From JAJYSO01 sp964451785 (lineage in GTDB: Bacteria; Bacteroidota; Bacteroidia; Flavobacteriales; Flavobacteriaceae): a stretch of 64,000 bases of DNA. A program made the translations under genes and the position numbers. Numbering within the stretch: the stretch's first letter is position 1; every line of letters begins with the position of its first letter. Of the stretch, positions 1 to 7,675 are shown one piece after another. The stretch covers positions 48,116 through 112,115 of the forward strand of contig CAYVJG010000004.1 in assembly GCA_964451785.1 (NCBI GenBank). Reading direction: 5' to 3'. The notes below the pieces were generated by a model, which saw nothing but the letters and a program-made list of their open reading frames with translations, was not told the DNA's origin and ran no database searches.

Positions 1-390
1 AAAATCAGCATAGTCGTCAGGCTGCTCATGATGATCAATCATTACAAATGCAGCTTCGGCCTTTTTGAGGGAAGTGGCCATTTCACCAGTACGTGAAAAA
101 GAATTAAAGTCTAGCGTAAAAATATAATCAGCTTCCGAAAGTAAAGTTTCAGCCTCGGTTTGATTTTGGTCGTATTTAACGATAAGCTCTTGCCCTGGCA
201 GGCACTGTAAAAAATGGGGGTAACTATTAGGAGAAATGACGGTGCAATTATGTCCTTGACTAGTTAAAAAATGATACAGTCCTAATGTAGAGCCTAAGGC
301 GTCGCCATCGGGATTGCGATGCGGAATAATCACTACCTTTTTAGGGGTTGATAAAGCCGATTTAAGCGTGTTTAATTGCGTTTCTTCCAT
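1..390 (-). CDS. nrnA: DHH-family phosphoesterase, NrnA-like (3' end outside window)
   Basis: The first 130 codons of a minus-strand gene run off the left edge, so only the N-terminal part is visible. The translation contains HRNPDGDALGS near residues 24-34 and IDHHEQPDD near residue 120. These are the metal-binding DHH motifs of the family that includes the NrnA oligoribonuclease / phosphoadenosine-phosphate phosphatase. Such enzymes degrade very short RNAs and recycle pAp in the cytoplasm. The start at 388-390 is the ATG nearest the first conserved block, and the gene diverges from ndk with a 136-bp gap. Membership of the DHH superfamily is firm. The NrnA assignment is by family habit, because the C-terminal DHHA1 domain is not in the window. 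Confidence 0.85.
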   Translation of the reverse strand, partial: MEETQLNTLKSALSTPKKVVIIPHRNPDGDALGSTLGLYHFLTSQGHNCTVISPNSYPHFLQCLPGQELIVKYDQNQTEAETLLSEADYIFTLDFNSFSRTGEMATSLKKAEAAFVMIDHHEQPDDYADF

Positions 391-492
391 AGCTCACGAA
401 TATACAATTTAAATTTTTTCAGGCTACTTTTTTAAATTAAATTATTGTTTGGAGGCAATCTACAGTTTATTAGGATAATAGAAAGAAATGCT

Positions 493-500
493 TATTTTTG
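493..500 (+). promoter_or_regulatory. Putative -7 box of ndk promoter
   Basis: TATTTTTG matches the Bacteroidota -7 consensus TAnnTTTG and lies 26 bases before the ndk ATG. I found no good TTTG -33 box at the expected 17-23 bp upstream, so this is a half-supported promoter. Confidence 0.45.
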
Positions 501-526
501 CATCAAAATATTAATACCAGATAAGC

Positions 527-946
527 ATGGCAGGAAACAAAACGTTTACAATGCTCAAGCCCGATGCCGTAGAAAATGGCCATATCGGAGCAATTTTAGA
601 TCAAATTACGGCTTCAGGATTTCGTATCGTTGCTATGAAAATGACGCAAATGTCAAAAATGGAGGCGGAAGCTTTTTACGCTATTCACAAAGAACGCCCT
701 TTCTTTGGCGAGCTTGTTGAATTTATGACACGCGGTCCTATTGTAGCTGCTATTTTAGAAAAAGATAATGCTGTTGAAGATTTTAGAGCACTTATCGGCG
801 CTACAAATCCGGCTGAAGCTGCTGAAGGAACTATCCGTAAAAAATACGCTGCTTCAATTGGTGAAAATGCTATTCACGGTAGTGATAGCGATGAAAATGC
901 TGCTATTGAAGGCGCTTTTCATTTTGCGCAAAAAGAAGTGTTTTAA
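527..946 (+). CDS. ndk: Nucleoside diphosphate kinase
   Basis: This cytoplasmic enzyme moves the gamma phosphate of ATP to other nucleoside diphosphates through a phosphohistidine. At 139 residues it is the normal length for bacterial NDK. KPDAV near residues 11-15 and the signature NAIHGSDS, with the phospho-accepting His at residue 117, are both present. The ATG at 527 gives the usual N-terminus (TFTMLKPDAV) directly. It is a single-gene unit, preceded by a TAnnTTTG box and followed by a short inverted-repeat element and two hairpins. Nothing in the protein looks unusual. Confidence 0.97.
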   Translation: MAGNKTFTMLKPDAVENGHIGAILDQITASGFRIVAMKMTQMSKMEAEAFYAIHKERPFFGELVEFMTRGPIVAAILEKDNAVEDFRALIGATNPAEAAEGTIRKKYAASIGENAIHGSDSDENAAIEGAFHFAQKEVF

Positions 947-963
947 GGCTTAAAAATGCTTTA

Positions 964-1025
964 TACGAAAGTGATTTTTGTAATTTTGACAGAAAAATTC
1001 GTCTATTTTGAATGTCACTTTCGTA
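964..1025. repeat. Short inverted-repeat element with 11-bp perfect termini
   Basis: The ends TACGAAAGTGA (964-974) and TCACTTTCGTA (1015-1025) are perfect inverted repeats around a 40-bp AT-rich centre. The right end, from about 1001 to 1027, matches the right end of the larger element at 50575-50739 with only about three differences. This therefore looks like an internally deleted copy of the same family. It starts 17 bp after the ndk stop codon. Confidence 0.7.
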
Positions 1026-1029
1026 TTAA

Positions 1030-1049
1030 ATCTTCAGTGAAGATTTTTT
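1030..1049 (+). terminator. Intrinsic terminator of ndk
   Basis: A short hairpin (atcttc / gaagat with a 3-base loop) is followed directly by six T residues, as expected for rho-independent termination after ndk. Confidence 0.6.
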
Positions 1050-1054
1050 ACCAT

Positions 1055-1089
1055 AATCCCCCTTGTAAAATCGTTTTATAAGGGGGATT
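1055..1089. terminator. Long hairpin between convergent genes, probable bidirectional terminator
   Basis: A 16-bp stem (aatcccccttgtaaaa at 1055-1070 against 1074-1089, with one G-T wobble) and a 3-base loop lies between ndk and the end of the minus-strand DUF721 gene. No long T-run follows on either strand, so it may act as a boundary hairpin more than as a classical terminator. Confidence 0.5.
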
Positions 1090-1119
1090 GTTAGTTTTAT
1101 ATCAAAGGTGCTGACCTCA

Positions 1120-1425
1120 TTATTGTAAAACGAGTTTTTCAACTAGAGGTTTACCTACATTTTCATTGATGATAGTAATGAGTTGCTGTTTGCCATAACT
1201 CAATTCGTGACGCAAGGTGGCGTCACTGAGCTTGACGTATAAAGTGCCTCGCCGAAATTGTACAGCTAAGGTATATTTTGCTATGGCCGGACTCAAGCTA
1301 TTGCGCCAAACTTCTTCTAAATTGACGCGATCAAGCCCCTTTTGTAAAGGACTTTCACTAACCACCTTATCGAGTATGGTTTTTAATAATTTGGGTTCGT
1401 CGTCGTTATTTCTTTGCCTGTTCAT
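1120..1425 (-). CDS. DUF721 (DciA-like) small protein
   Basis: This 101-residue protein has the DUF721 pattern: a hydrophobic N-terminal helix, a W in LEEVWRNSL, then GTLYVKLSDATLRHEL followed by a basic helix. DUF721 is related to DciA, which helps load the replicative helicase. The Bacteroidota form is short, and its role in this group is inferred only. It is the last gene of a minus-strand unit recF - lipoprotein - DUF721. Its start overlaps the end of the lipoprotein gene by 20 bases, which points to translational coupling. Sitting beside recF fits a DNA-replication link. Confidence 0.8.
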   Translation of the reverse strand: MNRQRNNDDEPKLLKTILDKVVSESPLQKGLDRVNLEEVWRNSLSPAIAKYTLAVQFRRGTLYVKLSDATLRHELSYGKQQLITIINENVGKPLVEKLVLQ

Positions 1426-1864
1426 AAGCGTGTAAAGCGTCTTTTAAACTTGTAAATCGTTTGTAAGTGTAAACTGTGCCGGCAGTATCCTTAACTATAA
1501 ATTGATCTTTTTTTAGATCGACTAAGGTTTCTGTCCATTCAGCTAAATCTGTGGTGTAGTGAAAACGCAAACTGTCATTTTTACGCGCTAAACTAAAATG
1601 TTCAGCGTTTTTAGTGGTTTTAAACGAACCGTCAAATTGCGGCTGAACCTTGACGCGAATACCGTTTAAAGTCGAATCGATTTCAATATAATCAACAGCC
1701 GGATTCATTTTATAAATACGTACCTGACCATCGGGTTGTTTGACTTCTGCTATTTTCCAGTAGCCGTTGAGTTGCCCAACAATTTCTTTGGGTTGAGGCG
1801 AACTGCAGCTAAAGGTAATAAAAAGTAAGCTGAATAAACTTAAAATATACAATTTTTTAGACAT
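1406..1864 (-). CDS. Lipocalin-like lipoprotein
   Basis: A 152-residue protein with a lipoprotein signal peptide; the lipobox is FSCSS, with Cys about residue 20. The rest is beta-rich with a repeated W/Y pattern (LNGYWKIAEV, then FVKDTAGTVYTYKRF-like strands). This resembles the lipocalin-like domain seen in many Bacteroidota lipoproteins. The likely location is the inner or outer membrane, facing the periplasm. Its ligand cannot be told from sequence. It sits between recF and the DUF721 gene and overlaps the latter. Confidence 0.7.
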   Translation of the reverse strand: MSKKLYILSLFSLLFITFSCSSPQPKEIVGQLNGYWKIAEVKQPDGQVRIYKMNPAVDYIEIDSTLNGIRVKVQPQFDGSFKTTKNAEHFSLARKNDSLRFHYTTDLAEWTETLVDLKKDQFIVKDTAGTVYTYKRFTSLKDALHAYEQAKK

Positions 1865-1874
1865 AATATTTGGG

Positions 1875-2954
1875 TTATAGTGAAATCATTTTGTAGCTAT
1901 CTGAGCTGGCTTTTACCACACTTTCGGTGCGTTCTTTGTGCGTATCGCTGATAAAAAGTTGTCCCAATTCGTCTTTAGTGACTAAGGCAATTAACTGCGT
2001 CACGCGTTGTTCGTCTAATTTATCAAAGATATCATCTAATAATAAAATAGGCTTGGTTTTTAACTTATCGTTTATAAAATCATATTGTGCTAATTTTAAA
2101 GCGATTAAAAATGATTTTTGCTGTCCTTGAGAACCAAATTTTTTGACGGGATGCGTTTTGATTTTTAGTTTTAAATCGTCTTTATGTATGCCTTTGCTGG
2201 TGTATTGCAATACGCGGTCACGGGCTATATTTTCACGTAGTAATTCATCTAGCGATTGTTCAGATAACTGACTTTTATAGCTGATGTTTACAGATTCTTT
2301 TTGATTGCTGATTTGCGCATAACGCTTTTGGAAAATAGGGGTGAAATCGGCAATGAATTCACAGCGTTGCTGATGGATAAGATTTCCTTGTACGTTGAGC
2401 TCATGATCGTAAAGCGATAAGCTGTCTTGGTTAAAGGTGTGGTTGGCGGCAAAATATTTAAGCAAGGCATTGCGCTGAGCTAGGGCTTTGTTGTAGCGTA
2501 AGAGTGTTTGTAGATAGTCAGGGTGACTTTGAGCAATGATGCCATCCATAAATTTTCGGCGAGTTTCACTGCCTTCGGTAATTAAATCGCGATCAGCAGG
2601 AGAGATGATGACTACAGGAATTAAGCCGATGTGTTCGCGAATCCGCTCGTAGGCTTTACCGTTGCGCTTAATGATTTTTTTCTTGCCGCGTTGTACACTG
2701 ACCACAATGTTTTCTTGACGGTCTTGTTTGTTGAACGCGCCATCAATTACAAAAAAATCAGTTTGGTGCTTAATGTTCTGGCTAGTGATGGGATTAAAAT
2801 AACTCTTTCCAAAAGCTAGATGATAAATGCTATCCAATATATTGGTTTTGCCGATGCCATTTTCACCTACTAAACAATTGATTTTTGGATCAAAATCTAA
2901 AGTGCGATTTTCAAAATTTTTATAGTTGATGAGTGATAGCGTCTTTAAAAACAT
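1875..2954 (-). CDS. recF: DNA replication and repair protein RecF
   Basis: RecF is an SMC-like ATPase that helps RecOR load RecA at gapped DNA. The 359-residue protein has the Walker A motif GENGIGKT at residues 30-37, the family block RRKFMDGIIAQ near residue 132, an ABC signature region near GSQGQQKS, and a Walker B LLLDDIFDKLD near residue 305. It is full length. It is the first gene of a three-gene minus-strand unit. As is usual in Bacteroidota, it is not beside dnaA and dnaN. Confidence 0.95.
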   Translation of the reverse strand: MFLKTLSLINYKNFENRTLDFDPKINCLVGENGIGKTNILDSIYHLAFGKSYFNPITSQNIKHQTDFFVIDGAFNKQDRQENIVVSVQRGKKKIIKRNGKAYERIREHIGLIPVVIISPADRDLITEGSETRRKFMDGIIAQSHPDYLQTLLRYNKALAQRNALLKYFAANHTFNQDSLSLYDHELNVQGNLIHQQRCEFIADFTPIFQKRYAQISNQKESVNISYKSQLSEQSLDELLRENIARDRVLQYTSKGIHKDDLKLKIKTHPVKKFGSQGQQKSFLIALKLAQYDFINDKLKTKPILLLDDIFDKLDEQRVTQLIALVTKDELGQLFISDTHKERTESVVKASSDSYKMISL

Positions 2955-2985
2955 ACTGTATAAAATCTCTATTTATAGCCTTGGG

Positions 2986-2993
2986 CAAATTTA
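2986..2993 (-). promoter_or_regulatory. Putative -7 box of recF unit promoter
   Basis: Read on the minus strand this is TAAATTTG, an exact TAnnTTTG match, 31 bases before the recF ATG. I saw no convincing -33 element. Confidence 0.4.
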
Positions 2994-3262
2994 CTAAAAG
3001 CATATTTGCTGCACTCATTTTTACTGAATATTAAAACAAGAACACATTTCTCGTTTTTTAAATATCTCAATGCTATGAATAAATAAAAAAAATAGGCATA
3101 TTTGCTGCGCTAAATACAAAGCGACTTATTGTTTAAATTTTTCTTAAAGAAAAAATAAAAATAGAAGCTTGATTATTAGTGACTTGAAAGTAGAGCGGGA
3201 AGTTTGATTTATTAAATAAGTGAACTCCTGTCAAAATAGCTTTCGAATAAAAAATAAAAAAC

Positions 3263-3270
3263 TATTTTTG
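3263..3270 (+). promoter_or_regulatory. Putative -7 box for TPR-ribH unit
   Basis: TATTTTTG matches TAnnTTTG and ends 22 bases before the ATG of the TPR gene, a spacing typical of flavobacterial promoters. The -33 region is unclear. Confidence 0.45.
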
Positions 3271-3292
3271 CAACTCATTATGCAAATTTTTT

Positions 3293-4054
3293 ATGGCAAC
3301 ATATAAAAAAAGAACAAAGAAGACGACTAAAAAGCAAAGCATTGAACAACGTTCATCAACTGCTAAATTTTTTGCTAAACTAGATTACAACGCCTCTGCG
3401 CTAGAAGACTGGGTATCCCGCAATAAAAAAGGGATATTTGGTGTGCTTGGTGTGGTGGTAGTAGCTGTATTTGGTTATATGGCTTATATCAATTTTGTGC
3501 TTAATCCTCGACAAGCAGAGGCTACTAAGCAAATGAGCCAGTCTATAGACTATTTTGAGCGCGCTATGACCGTAGATGCCGGTCCAAATCAAGATACTTT
3601 ATTTATGAAGGCTTTGAATGGTGCTGGTAGTTATGGACTTTTAGATATTATTGAAAATTACGGCGGAACAGATGCTGCTAACTTAGCCGAATATTCTGCC
3701 GGGATGGCTTACTTAAAATTAGGTCAGTATCAAAATGCTATTGATCATTTGCAAAACTTCTCTAGTGATGATGTTATTTATCCTGCTGTAGTTAAAGGCG
3801 CTCTTGGTGATGCTTATTTAGGACTTAAACAAGCAGATCAAGCTCTGCAATATTACAGTCAAGCGGCTACTGTGCGTACAAATAATTTTACGACACCTAA
3901 GTTTTTGTTGAAAGCTGCTATTGTAGCTTTACAACTCAATAAAGCAGATCAAGCAGAAGGCTTCTTAAAACGTATTACTGAAGAATTTCCAGATTCTCAA
4001 GCCGCAGCTCAAGCCCCAGCTTATTTAGGAATGGCACAAGCTGCAACAAAATAA
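3293..4054 (+). CDS. Membrane-anchored tetratricopeptide repeat protein (YfgM-like)
   Basis: A 253-residue protein with a very basic N-terminus, one transmembrane helix near residues 48-67 (GIFGVLGVVVVAVFGYMAYI), and TPR-like helical repeats (AGMAYLKLGQYQNAIDHLQ, then ALGDAYLGLKQADQALQYY). The layout matches YfgM-type proteins: cytoplasmic tail, one membrane span and a periplasmic TPR domain. It is a probable scaffold or envelope quality-control factor, but the partner is unknown. The gene is 19 bp before ribH and probably cotranscribed with it. Confidence 0.85.
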   Translation: MATYKKRTKKTTKKQSIEQRSSTAKFFAKLDYNASALEDWVSRNKKGIFGVLGVVVVAVFGYMAYINFVLNPRQAEATKQMSQSIDYFERAMTVDAGPNQDTLFMKALNGAGSYGLLDIIENYGGTDAANLAEYSAGMAYLKLGQYQNAIDHLQNFSSDDVIYPAVVKGALGDAYLGLKQADQALQYYSQAATVRTNNFTTPKFLLKAAIVALQLNKADQAEGFLKRITEEFPDSQAAAQAPAYLGMAQAATK

Positions 4055-4073
4055 ACCTAAGATATAAAGAACG

Positions 4074-4565
4074 ATGGCGACGGCTGAAAAAAACTTATCT
4101 TTTTACGATAAATCTGCTATGCCTAATGCAGCAGGATTTAAAATAGGTATTGTTGTTTCTGAATGGAACGGGCAAATTACCGAAAATATGTATAAGGGTG
4201 CTGTTGAGGTGCTGACTGATAACGGTGTCGACTCTAATGATATTTTGCGCGTTGATGTGCCGGGAAGTTTTGAACTGGTTTACGGGGCTAAGCGCTTGCA
4301 AGATTCAAAACACCAATTAGATGCCATTATTGTAATTGGTAGCGTTATTCAAGGGGAAACCAAACATTTTGACTTTGTGTGTCAAGGCGTTTCTCAAGGC
4401 GTTAAAGATTTAAATATTTTGGGAGATGTGCCGGTTGTGTTTTGTGTATTGACTGATAATACAAAACAGCAAGCTTTAGATAGATCGGGTGGAAAACACG
4501 GCAACAAAGGAGCTGAAGCCGGTGTTGTAGCTATAAAAATGGCACAATTACGCAAAGAATTTTAA
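4074..4565 (+). CDS. ribH: 6,7-dimethyl-8-ribityllumazine synthase
   Basis: This enzyme condenses 5-amino-6-ribitylaminouracil with dihydroxybutanone phosphate to give the lumazine precursor of riboflavin. At 163 residues it has the family signature VPGSFELV near residue 62 and the GSVIQGETKHFDFVC block near residues 88-102, which carries the catalytic His. The other riboflavin genes are not in the window. It lies between the TPR gene and the small membrane protein before mutL, a common flavobacterial order. Confidence 0.96.
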   Translation: MATAEKNLSFYDKSAMPNAAGFKIGIVVSEWNGQITENMYKGAVEVLTDNGVDSNDILRVDVPGSFELVYGAKRLQDSKHQLDAIIVIGSVIQGETKHFDFVCQGVSQGVKDLNILGDVPVVFCVLTDNTKQQALDRSGGKHGNKGAEAGVVAIKMAQLRKEF

Positions 4566-4703
4566 GAACATCTGTTTTCTTATCGCTGAACAATCGAGTA
4601 GGTGAGGGTAAATAGTTATATTATATAACCGTATTCTGGAAAAATTTGATTAATTTTGAATCTTTCAGGATGCGGATTTGTCCTTTTAAAGCAATCGGTT
4701 GTT

Positions 4704-5015
4704 ATGAAAATTACACTCTACAAGTTTAGGAAACGCGAAAACAAACGCTACAATTATACCCCTCGATTTTATAAGGGGAAAGAAGATGATCGTCCGTTTG
4801 AGTTTCAATCTACTTTTACGAAATATCGCGAACGCCCTAATGATATTGATTTTGGGGCACAATGGAAAGTAGATCGCGCGAATAGTCGGAATCGTAAAAA
4901 TAGACATTTCAGTCGCCTAACTTTGTATATAGCCGCCGTATTAATATTTATTTTCTTGTGGATAATAGATTTCGATTTGTCCATATTTACCATTCAGTTT
5001 GATCCATTTAAATGA
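4704..5015 (+). CDS. Small conserved membrane protein between ribH and mutL
   Basis: A 103-residue protein: a basic, aromatic-rich N-terminal half (residues 1-75) followed by one transmembrane helix near residues 78-97 (YIAAVLIFIFLWIIDFDLSI). I start it at the ATG at 4704, because the in-frame upstream extension to 4656 has no family-like sequence. The end overlaps the mutL start by 4 bases (ATGA), so translation of the two is probably coupled. No catalytic motif is visible and the function is unknown. Similar small proteins at this position in flavobacteria are sometimes labelled as riboflavin synthase subunits, probably only because ribH is next door. Confidence 0.75.
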   Translation: MKITLYKFRKRENKRYNYTPRFYKGKEDDRPFEFQSTFTKYRERPNDIDFGAQWKVDRANSRNRKNRHFSRLTLYIAAVLIFIFLWIIDFDLSIFTIQFDPFK

Positions 5016-6904
5016 GTGATATCATTCAATTACTTTCTGATAATGTCGCTAACCAAATTGCTGCCGGGGAGGTTGTACAACGTCCTGCTTCGGTAGTTAA
5101 AGAATTGCTTGAAAATGCCATAGATGCCCAAGCAACTTCCATAGACTTGATTATCAAAGACGCCGGGAAAACCTTAATTCAAGTGGCCGATGACGGTACG
5201 GGAATGACCCCTACTGATGCGCGCTTATCTTTTGAACGTCATGCAACTTCTAAAATCAGAAAAGCAAAAGATTTATTTGCCCTGCACACCAAAGGCTTTC
5301 GCGGTGAGGCCTTGGCTTCTATTGCCGCTATTGCGCATGTTGACCTGAAAACAAAAAGAAAAGACGATGAGCTCGGTACCGAAATAAGTATTCGCGGAAG
5401 CAAGTTTATGAATCAAGAGCCTTGTGTCACTCAAAAAGGTACGGTGATTAGTGTAAAAAACCTTTTCTTTAATGTGCCTGCTCGCCGCAAATTTCTGAAA
5501 TCTCAGGCCGTTGAAAAACGTCATATTATCGATGAATTTGAGCGTGTGGCATTGGCACATCCAGAAGTGGCATTTTCGTTATACCACAACGATAGTGAGC
5601 TGTTTCAATTGCCTAAATCTAATCACCGTCAACGTATAGTTAATATCTTTGGAAAACGCAGCAATGAAAAGTTGGTGCCGGTTGAAGAGGAAACAGAACT
5701 GGTAAAAATACATGGCTTTGTAGGTAAACCAAAATATTCAAAACGCTCTAAAGGCGAGCAATTTTTCTTTGTAAACAATAGATTTGTAAAAAGCGCCTAT
5801 CTGTATCACGCCATTAAATCGGCTTATGAGGGCTTGCTTCAAGATGGAAAAAACCCGGCTTATTTTTTATATCTAGAAATTGATCCACAATCAATTGATA
5901 TCAATATTCACCCGACAAAAACGGAAATAAAATTTGACGATGAGCACGCTGTGTATGCTATTTTACGCAGTGCGGTTAAGCATGGGTTGGGTCAATTTAA
6001 TGTGATGCCATCACTTGATTTTAAACATAATTCAGAGTTTGATACGCCTTATAGTTATAAGAATAAAACGCCTGAGATGCCAAAAATTGAAGTAGATCGC
6101 AACTTTAATCCTTTTGTGCCGGAACACCCTATTTCAGCTTCTAATACTATTCCTGAAAACAAGGCAAATTCAAAACCTACAGTGTCACGTAGTTTCTATG
6201 CTAAACCTTCTAAAACCGAAAGCTGGGAAAGCTTATACACCGGCTTAAATACACCTGAATCTACCCCAAAAGACTTTGCGAGTGTCGAGTTTGAAAGTGA
6301 AGCTGTAACCGGAACCTTATTTTCTTCAGACCAAGTGGCTAAAGAAAGTGGTATTTTTCAATTGCAAAAAAAATATATCATCAGCGCCTTAAAATCAGGG
6401 ATGATGGTGATTCATCAACACCGCGCACATTACCGTATTTTGTATGAGGAGTTTCTAAAAAACATTACGGTTGAAGCCAATTCTAGTCAGCAATTGTTAT
6501 TTCCTCTCGTATTGAGTTTTTCAGTTAAAGAAATTGAAATGCTCAAAACGGTAAGAGATTCTTTAGAACATACAGGTTTTGACTTTGCCTCTATAGAAAA
6601 TTCTGGTGTGCACATCAACGGTATTCCCGGAATGATTACAGAAAGCGAAGTCAATAAGATTTTAGACGATGTATTGACAGATCTAGAGCGTGATCTCCCG
6701 GAAAACGATCAAAAAAACGCAAAGTTTTTGGCGCGAACTTTAGCTAAAAATACAGCTATAAAAACCGGTGTACAACTGAGTCACGAAGAGCAAAATTCTA
6801 TCATTAATAGATTGTTTGCTTGTAAAGAATCAACCCTGACACCAGATAACAAAACAATTTTCATTCGCCTTGATGCGGAAGATTTAGATAAAAAATTCAT
6901 GTAA
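5012..6904 (+). CDS. mutL: DNA mismatch repair protein MutL
   Basis: The 630-residue protein has the GHKL ATPase motifs ELLENAIDAQ (near residue 30), DDGTGM (near residue 63) and GFRGEALASI (near residue 95). A variable linker spans residues 340-450 and a C-terminal dimerisation domain follows. MutL couples MutS mismatch recognition to strand removal. The C-terminal domain lacks a recognisable DQHAxxExxxxE endonuclease motif: the equivalent stretch near residue 468 is HQHRAHYRILYE, with Asp changed to His and Glu to Tyr. The terminal CPHGRP motif is also absent. Nicking activity is therefore doubtful. It overlaps the previous gene by 4 bases and is followed at once by a rhomboid gene. Confidence 0.96.
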   Translation: MSDIIQLLSDNVANQIAAGEVVQRPASVVKELLENAIDAQATSIDLIIKDAGKTLIQVADDGTGMTPTDARLSFERHATSKIRKAKDLFALHTKGFRGEALASIAAIAHVDLKTKRKDDELGTEISIRGSKFMNQEPCVTQKGTVISVKNLFFNVPARRKFLKSQAVEKRHIIDEFERVALAHPEVAFSLYHNDSELFQLPKSNHRQRIVNIFGKRSNEKLVPVEEETELVKIHGFVGKPKYSKRSKGEQFFFVNNRFVKSAYLYHAIKSAYEGLLQDGKNPAYFLYLEIDPQSIDINIHPTKTEIKFDDEHAVYAILRSAVKHGLGQFNVMPSLDFKHNSEFDTPYSYKNKTPEMPKIEVDRNFNPFVPEHPISASNTIPENKANSKPTVSRSFYAKPSKTESWESLYTGLNTPESTPKDFASVEFESEAVTGTLFSSDQVAKESGIFQLQKKYIISALKSGMMVIHQHRAHYRILYEEFLKNITVEANSSQQLLFPLVLSFSVKEIEMLKTVRDSLEHTGFDFASIENSGVHINGIPGMITESEVNKILDDVLTDLERDLPENDQKNAKFLARTLAKNTAIKTGVQLSHEEQNSIINRLFACKESTLTPDNKTIFIRLDAEDLDKKFM

Positions 6905-7675
6905 ATGGCAAGAATCACAGATACCGTAAAAACCCTTTTGATTGCGAATATTTTATTCTTTTTAGGCAGTCATTTTATTGGTGATCAAGCTTATCAATAC
7001 TTCGCATTATGGTTTCCGGAAAATGGAAATTTTAGAATTTGGCAGGTGATTACCTCCATGTTTATGCATGCTTCAATAGGGCATATCTTTTTTAACATGT
7101 TTGCGTTGTGGATGTTTGGAAGTGTTTTAGAGCACTCCATAGGTCAAAAACGATTTTTGTTTATCTATTTTTCAGCTGGCTTAGGGGCAGCGGCACTACA
7201 AGTTGCCTTTAGTTATTACAACTATTCTGTAGGCGTTAATGAATTGGCTCAAGCCGGGATGTCAATTGATAATATTCACAATTTAATTCACGAAGCTTAT
7301 CGCCAAATGATGAGTTCAGGACGCTATATGGTTGATGTGCCTTCTAATATTGATCAAGGCGCCGTCAAAGAAATGCTGAGTTCATACATGACGCCTATGG
7401 TGGGAGCTTCAGGTGCTATATTTGGTATTTTGATGGCGTTCGCTATTATCTACCCCAATCTGCCGTTGTATTTGTTCTTTGTGCCTATACCTATAAAAGC
7501 TAAATACTTAATTGGAGGTTATTTTTTGATTGAAGTGTATTCAGGTATAACCAGTAATGGGCTGTTAGGGCCTTCAAATACTGCACATTGGGCTCATGTT
7601 GGCGGCGCTGTTGTCGGATTTATCATCATGTGGTACTGGAAAAAAAATCAATTTAATCAAAATCAGTGGAGCTAA
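6905..7675 (+). CDS. Rhomboid-family intramembrane serine protease (first of two)
   Basis: A 256-residue polytopic protein with the rhomboid active site. GASGAIFG near residues 165-172 supplies the catalytic Ser, and AHWAHVGGAVVG near residue 228 supplies the His. The HASIGHIFFNM motif near residue 58 supplies the conserved His/Asn of the oxyanion region. Rhomboids cut single-pass membrane proteins within the membrane. The start codon follows the mutL stop directly. The last base of its TAA stop is the first base of the next gene's ATG. There is a loop of about 60 residues between membrane segments (residues 105-165) that is longer than in minimal rhomboids. Confidence 0.92.
   Translation: MARITDTVKTLLIANILFFLGSHFIGDQAYQYFALWFPENGNFRIWQVITSMFMHASIGHIFFNMFALWMFGSVLEHSIGQKRFLFIYFSAGLGAAALQVAFSYYNYSVGVNELAQAGMSIDNIHNLIHEAYRQMMSSGRYMVDVPSNIDQGAVKEMLSSYMTPMVGASGAIFGILMAFAIIYPNLPLYLFFVPIPIKAKYLIGGYFLIEVYSGITSNGLLGPSNTAHWAHVGGAVVGFIIMWYWKKNQFNQNQWS

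Larger units (their letters stand above)
2955..3292. other. Divergent AT-rich intergenic region (recF / TPR gene)
   Basis: These 338 bases contain no gene I can support. They hold a possible recF -7 box (TAAATTTG on the minus strand, 2986-2993) and the TATTTTTG box of the TPR gene. A 16-bp direct repeat, gcatatttgctgc(a/g)ct, occurs at 3000-3015 and 3096-3111. The rest is A/T-rich without clear structure. Confidence 0.6.

Noticed and set aside
4957..4965. A perfect DnaA-box sequence (TGTGGATAA)
   Set aside because: It is a single copy inside a coding region with no neighbouring boxes, AT-rich unwinding element or dnaA gene, so it does not mark an origin.
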